From an uncultured Eubacteriales bacterium (lineage in GTDB: Bacteria; Bacillota; Clostridia; Oscillospirales; Acutalibacteraceae): a stretch of 9,361 nucleotides of DNA. How positions within the stretch are numbered: position 1 is the stretch's first letter; every line of letters starts with the position of its first letter. This document shows positions 5,566-9,361 of the stretch, one piece after another. The stretch lies in the NCBI GenBank assembly GCA_900320235.1, contig ONRO01000085.1, forward strand, positions 1 to 9,361, in the 5' to 3' direction. A program made the translations under genes and the position numbers. The notes under the pieces were generated by a model. The model searched no databases. It saw nothing but the letters and a program-made list of their open reading frames with translations, and had not been told where the DNA came from.

Positions 5566-6528
5566 TTGGAACAGAAGTTTTCGGTCAAGCTTTCAAAGGT
5601 AATAAAGGATATAGGACTTGATGTTTCATATATGCCTAATGATCCGGAAAGCATTGAAATATTTTCAAAGGATCTGACCCGTCCGGGTCTTGAGCTTACT
5701 GGCTTCCTTGACTTTTTTGACAATGCCAGAATAATTCTCTTCGGAAACACGGAAAACAGCTATCTCAACAGGTTCAGCTCTGAACAGAGATTTCATGTAA
5801 TAGACAGATTGTTTTCGCTTCAGCCTCCGGCAATAATCGTAACAAGAGGTATTATTCCTTACGGAGAGCTGATGTCGGCTGCGGAAAAATATAAGATTCC
5901 TGTTCTCAGGACTTCAGAGCCTACATCAGCGGTTTCTGCAGCTCTTGTAAATTTTCTGAATATTGAGCTTGCACCAAGAGTTACAAGACATGGAGTTCTT
6001 GTTGAAGTATACGGTGAAGGTCTGCTTCTTGTTGGTGACAGCGGTGTTGGTAAGAGTGAAACAGCTATCGAGCTGATCAAGAGAGGTCATCGTCTTATAG
6101 CTGATGATGCTGTTGAGATCAGAAAGGTATCGAATAATAACCTGATAGGTTCAGCACCTGAAAATATCAGGCATTTTATTGAGCTGAGAGGTATTGGTAT
6201 CATCAATGCCAGAAGGATCTTCGGTATGGGTTCTGTAAAGCTTACTGAAAAAATTGATATGGTCATTAATCTTGAGCTCTGGGATAATAAAAAGGTTTAT
6301 GACAGAATGGGCATGAACAGTGAAATGACAGAAATACTTGGAAATCAGGTGCCGATCGTCACTATCCCTGTAAAGCCCGGTCGAAATCTTGCAGTTATCA
6401 TTGAGGTTGCAGCTATGAATAACCGTCAGAGAAAGATGGGATATAATGCCGCAAGAGAGCTGTTTGCTGCACTCGGACTTGAATATCCTGAGGAAGAAGC
6501 AAATGAAGTAAAAATGGTCGATTTCTGA
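5566..6528 (+). CDS. hprK: HPr kinase/phosphorylase
   Basis: HprK uses ATP or pyrophosphate to phosphorylate HPr (and Crh) on Ser46 and removes the phosphate when inorganic phosphate is high, setting carbon catabolite repression in low-GC Gram-positives. The 320-residue protein has the N-terminal regulatory domain (about 1-130), HGVLVEVYGEG with the catalytic His142, the P-loop GDSGVGKS (157-164), Asp180-Asp181, the family signature RGIGIINARRIFG (208-220), Arg247 and the PVKPGRN loop (268-274). All key residues are present and the length is normal. The start is TTG 5566 on ribosome-binding-site grounds. It opens the wall/division cluster and has its own promoter and long structured leader. 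No HPr or other phosphotransferase gene is in the window. Confidence 0.97.
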   Translation: MEQKFSVKLSKVIKDIGLDVSYMPNDPESIEIFSKDLTRPGLELTGFLDFFDNARIILFGNTENSYLNRFSSEQRFHVIDRLFSLQPPAIIVTRGIIPYGELMSAAEKYKIPVLRTSEPTSAVSAALVNFLNIELAPRVTRHGVLVEVYGEGLLLVGDSGVGKSETAIELIKRGHRLIADDAVEIRKVSNNNLIGSAPENIRHFIELRGIGIINARRIFGMGSVKLTEKIDMVINLELWDNKKVYDRMGMNSEMTEILGNQVPIVTIPVKPGRNLAVIIEVAAMNNRQRKMGYNAARELFAALGLEYPEEEANEVKMVDF

Positions 6529-6577
6529 TGACTGTTATGTAAATACTGAATAATACATATATTTTTATGAATCAGTG

Positions 6578-6607
6578 TTGCAATTACCAGAAAATGAATT
6601 CTATATT
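6578..6607 (+). promoter_or_regulatory. Weak candidate promoter before murB
   Basis: TTGCAA (6578-6583), an 18-bp spacer and TATATT (6602-6607) lie in the 103-bp hprK-murB gap, with the predicted start only about 6 nt before the ribosome binding site. No terminator was seen in the gap, so read-through from hprK is equally likely. Confidence 0.3.
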
Positions 6608-6631
6608 CAGTTCCCCTGAAAGGAGATTAAT

Positions 6632-7534
6632 ATGATATCCAGTGAACTTAAAGAATTGATAATCAATGAGGACTGCAATGCTTATTTTGATGAGCCGATG
6701 AGTCTTCATACAAGTTTCCGCATAGGCGGAAAAACAGAATGCTTCTGTGAGGTAAATACCGAGCAGTCTCTGAAAAATATTATAACAGCCTGCCGTGAAA
6801 GCGGTACACCGTATTTTATAATCGGACTTGGCTCAAATCTGCTTGTAAATGATGATGGGGTAGAAGGTGTCGTAATAAAGCTTGGCGGAGATTTTGAGGA
6901 AATCGCTAAGAACGGTGATGATACGATACGCTGCGGAGCAGGTGTGAGTCTTGCGAAGGTATGTCTGTTTGCAAAGAACAAGGGTCTTGGCGGAGCAGAA
7001 TTTGCTTGGGGAATTCCCGGTTCTGTCGGCGGAGCAGTCTTTATGAATGCTGGCGCTTACGGCGGAGAAATGAAGGATATTGTGGTTTCATCAAGATATC
7101 TTGATGAGGACGGAAAAATAAAAGAGCTCAAAGGAAGTGAGCAGGATTTTTCATACCGTCACAGTGCTTACAGTGATAAAAAAGCAGTAATACTTGATGT
7201 GACAATTAAGCTTAGTCCGAAAAATAAAAATGAGATTTTTTATCTTATGCAGGATACGATGGAGAAGCGCAAGAAAAAACAGCCGCTGAACCGACCAAGT
7301 GCAGGAAGTGTTTTCAAGCGTCCTGACGGCTATTATGCAGCAGCACTTATCGAGGAATGCGGACTCAAGGGCGAGACTGTCGGTGACGCACAGGTGAGCA
7401 CAAAGCACAGCGGTTTTATTGTGAACAACGGAAAGGCAAGTGCAAAGGATGTCAGGGAACTGATTGAAAAAGTGCAGGACGTTGTAAAAGAAAAAACCGG
7501 CGTTGAGCTTGAATGTGAGATCAGATTTGTCTGA
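6632..7534 (+). CDS. murB: UDP-N-acetylenolpyruvoylglucosamine reductase MurB
   Basis: MurB is a cytosolic FAD enzyme that uses NADPH to reduce UDP-GlcNAc-enolpyruvate to UDP-MurNAc, the second committed step of peptidoglycan precursor synthesis. The 300-residue length is typical. Visible FAD-binding segments are SFRIGG (28-33), GLGSNLLV (65-72) and GIPGSVGGAVFMNAGAYGGE (127-146). YRHS (175-178, Arg176), SAGSVFKRP with the proton-donating Ser226, and the C-terminal ECEIRF with Glu296 give the catalytic set. The compact substrate loop after YRHS fits the type II enzymes of Gram-positives. AAAGGAGA lies 6 nt before the ATG. It follows hprK by 103 bp and precedes rapZ by 78 bp, all on one strand. 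Confidence 0.98.
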   Translation: MISSELKELIINEDCNAYFDEPMSLHTSFRIGGKTECFCEVNTEQSLKNIITACRESGTPYFIIGLGSNLLVNDDGVEGVVIKLGGDFEEIAKNGDDTIRCGAGVSLAKVCLFAKNKGLGGAEFAWGIPGSVGGAVFMNAGAYGGEMKDIVVSSRYLDEDGKIKELKGSEQDFSYRHSAYSDKKAVILDVTIKLSPKNKNEIFYLMQDTMEKRKKKQPLNRPSAGSVFKRPDGYYAAALIEECGLKGETVGDAQVSTKHSGFIVNNGKASAKDVRELIEKVQDVVKEKTGVELECEIRFV

Positions 7535-7612
7535 AAGCTATAAATCAGATAGTTTATAAAGAATCCGCACTGAGCAGAAGTGGTGCCGGAACAGCAAAAT
7601 AGGGTGAGGTCA

Positions 7613-8473
7613 ATGGAATTTATAATCATAACAGGTCTTTCGGGTGCAGGAAAGTCAGTAGCAATGAAAAATATGGAAGATATAGGCTATTATTGTGTAG
7701 ATAATATTCCTCCGATGCTTGTATCAATATTTTATGAGCTTTGCGAAAAATCAACTGATGAGCATATGAAAAAGATCGCTGTTGTGACAGATATCAGAGC
7801 AGGAGATGTTTTTGATGATCTTTTTGCTTCTCTTGATAAGCTAAGGGCAGCAAATAAAAAATATAAGATACTGTTTCTCGATGCAAGAGATGATGTTCTG
7901 CTAAGACGATTCAAGGAAACAAGAAGAAAACATCCTCTCAGCGAAAACTCTGCATCAACCGAAAATGCGGTAATGCTTGAGCGCGAGCTTCTTATGCCTG
8001 TAAAGGCGAGGGCGGATTATGTAATCGATACATCTCTTCTGTCAACAACTCAGCTGAAGGAAAGGATAACTGCACTGTTCCTCGGGAATGTTACACTCGG
8101 ACTTACAGTTACCTGTATGTCTTTCGGATTCAAATACGGACTTCCTGCTGAAGCAGATCTTGTTTTTGATGTGAGATGCCTGCCGAATCCGTTTTATATT
8201 CCTGATCTCAAGCCTCATACAGGACTTGATTCCTGTGTTTTTGATTATGTGATGCAGTTTGAACAGTCAAAGGGATATGCAGAAAGAATGATCGGGCTTG
8301 TTGATTTTTCTTTGCCGCTTTATCGTTCTGAGGGAAAGAGTCAGCTTGTAATAGCTGTCGGCTGTACCGGCGGAAAGCATAGATCTGTTACATTGACAAG
8401 AGTACTTTATAAGCATCTTCTTGACAGCGGTCAGCGTACAATAGTTCATCACAGAGATATAAATAAGCATTGA
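7613..8473 (+). CDS. rapZ: RNase adapter/nucleotide-binding protein RapZ (YvcJ family)
   Basis: RapZ proteins bind ATP/GTP. In E. coli RapZ senses glucosamine-6-phosphate and directs decay of a small RNA controlling glmS; the Bacillus homologue YvcJ has nucleotidase activity and affects competence, so the role here is uncertain. The 286-residue protein has the Walker A motif GLSGAGKS (8-15), CVDNIPP (28-34), a Walker B-like LFLDARDD (87-94), SFGFKYG (170-176), FDVRCLPNP (185-193) and the C-terminal ligand-site motif GCTGGKHRSV (250-259), all intact. I start it at ATG 7613, with AGGG 8 nt ahead; GTG codons at 7580 and 7583 extend the frame but lack a ribosome binding site and would displace the P-loop from its usual position near the N-terminus. 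Confidence 0.96.
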   Translation: MEFIIITGLSGAGKSVAMKNMEDIGYYCVDNIPPMLVSIFYELCEKSTDEHMKKIAVVTDIRAGDVFDDLFASLDKLRAANKKYKILFLDARDDVLLRRFKETRRKHPLSENSASTENAVMLERELLMPVKARADYVIDTSLLSTTQLKERITALFLGNVTLGLTVTCMSFGFKYGLPAEADLVFDVRCLPNPFYIPDLKPHTGLDSCVFDYVMQFEQSKGYAERMIGLVDFSLPLYRSEGKSQLVIAVGCTGGKHRSVTLTRVLYKHLLDSGQRTIVHHRDINKH

Positions 8474-8510
8474 CAGGTCAGAAATACAAGGATCCCTGAG
8501 AGGTCATAAA

Positions 8511-9361
8511 ATGTCATTTTCAAAGGATACAAAAAAAGAATTATGCACAGCTGAAGTAGGTTCAGATGAAGAAATGCGTGCAATGGTATATGGTATGGTG
8601 CTGTTTACTAAGGTATTCACACCGTCTGCCATAAGCTTTTCGACTGAATGTCATGCAGCGGCATCATATTATTCGGAAAGAGTTTCTTCGTTTGCTTCTG
8701 TAATAACAGATATTGCTGTTACACTTACTAAAAAGGGGAGCGAGGGAAAGATATTCAATATCAGAATTCCTGATCAGAATGATTGCAGCAGAATATTTGA
8801 GCTTTTCGGACATTCTCCTGATGCACCGAACCTGCGGATCAATCGCTCAAATATGGAAGAAGAAAACAGTTTTCCTTTTTTTATCAGAGGAGCTTTTCTT
8901 GTCTGCGGGAACGTGACTGATCCGGAAAAGGATTATCATCTGGAATTTGCAGTTCCTCATATGAAGCTTGCCGGAGATCTCAGCAGGGTGCTGAGCGAAA
9001 CAGGTATTATCACAACTGAGCCGAATGTTGTACGCAGAAAGGGCAGTTATGTTGTCTATATCAAGGGCAGCGATAATATTGCAGATCTGCTGACATATAT
9101 GGGAGCACCGATGTCCTCGCTGGAGCTTGTCCAGAGAAAGATATACAAGTCGGTCAGAAATAAGGTCAACAGACAGATAAATTCTGAAACCGCAAACAGT
9201 AATAAAACTGCCGCGGCCGCTGCAAAGCAGATAATTGCAATTGAAAAAATTAAAAATACAAAAGGTCTTGAATATCTGAGTGATGATCTTCGTGAGCTTG
9301 CACTCCTGAGACTTGAGAATCCTGAATATAATCTCCGTGAACTTGGAGAGGCACTCAGTTC
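8511..9361 (+). CDS. whiA: WhiA DNA-binding protein (3' end cut by the window)
   Basis: WhiA acts in division: in actinomycetes it is a sporulation transcription factor, and in Firmicutes it binds DNA and affects cell division and chromosome segregation. The 283 visible residues comprise an N-terminal region with a degenerate LAGLIDADG homing-endonuclease fold (RGAFLVCGNVTDPEKDYHLE, about 126-145, lacking catalytic acids as usual) and the start of the helix-turn-helix domain, marked by RNKVNRQIN...TANSNKT (about 216-233) and LRELALLRLENPEYNLRELG (260-279). Full-length proteins are about 310-320 residues, so some 30 are missing beyond the edge. The motif position usually held by Cys after the Asn is Ser here. 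AGAGGT (8499-8504) precedes the ATG by 6 nt. The gap after rapZ is only 37 bp, so the two are probably co-transcribed. Confidence 0.95.
   Translation, partial: MSFSKDTKKELCTAEVGSDEEMRAMVYGMVLFTKVFTPSAISFSTECHAAASYYSERVSSFASVITDIAVTLTKKGSEGKIFNIRIPDQNDCSRIFELFGHSPDAPNLRINRSNMEEENSFPFFIRGAFLVCGNVTDPEKDYHLEFAVPHMKLAGDLSRVLSETGIITTEPNVVRRKGSYVVYIKGSDNIADLLTYMGAPMSSLELVQRKIYKSVRNKVNRQINSETANSNKTAAAAAKQIIAIEKIKNTKGLEYLSDDLRELALLRLENPEYNLRELGEALS

Noticed and set aside
7580..7612. Upstream GTG start for RapZ
   Set aside because: No binding site precedes it, and RapZ proteins begin a few residues before the P-loop, matching ATG 7613.
1..9361. tRNA, rRNA, CRISPR array, transposase or phage signature
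   Set aside because: No T-loop motif, spaced repeats, terminal inverted repeats with transposase, or integrase was seen in any part of the window.

Overview
The window looks like chromosomal DNA from a low-GC Gram-positive anaerobe of the class Clostridia, most likely a Ruminococcus-like member of the Oscillospiraceae. This rests on AT-rich intergenic DNA, strong AAGGAG-type ribosome binding sites, two probable TTG starts, NrdR, and the Firmicutes-type cluster hprK, murB, rapZ, whiA. The species assignment is inference. No rRNA, tRNA, CRISPR array, insertion sequence or phage gene was seen.

Layout. Positions 1-2450 are read leftwards: a sugar isomerase-like TIM-barrel protein, then nrdR 52 bp behind it with an intrinsic terminator, then a separate metal-dependent amidohydrolase with its own candidate promoter. 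A divergent AT-rich intergenic region (2451-2669) has a good promoter on each strand. From there everything reads rightwards: an unrecognised lipoprotein with an internally duplicated domain (2679-3686), an unusual 361-bp non-coding region (3687-4059), a family-4-type glycosyltransferase (4060-5259), a 306-bp leader region, then hprK, murB, rapZ and a whiA that runs off the right edge.

How the genes fit together. HprK (carbon-status kinase/phosphorylase of HPr), MurB (UDP-MurNAc synthesis), RapZ (nucleotide-binding amino-sugar/cell-envelope regulator) and WhiA (division and wall-linked DNA-binding protein) form a compact cluster linking carbon state to wall synthesis and division. The gene for YvcK/GlmR, which commonly lies between rapZ and whiA in Firmicutes, is absent here. 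The upstream glycosyltransferase may make a membrane glycolipid or envelope polysaccharide. NrdR represses ribonucleotide reductase genes; its link to the neighbouring isomerase is probably only shared transcription.

Most of the window is ordinary housekeeping DNA. The parts least explained by known families are the non-coding region 3761-3959 (consensus-like promoter, competing hairpins, 42-base pyrimidine tract, then a perfect 14-bp hairpin), the duplicated-domain lipoprotein, and the structured leader with a small upstream reading frame in front of hprK.
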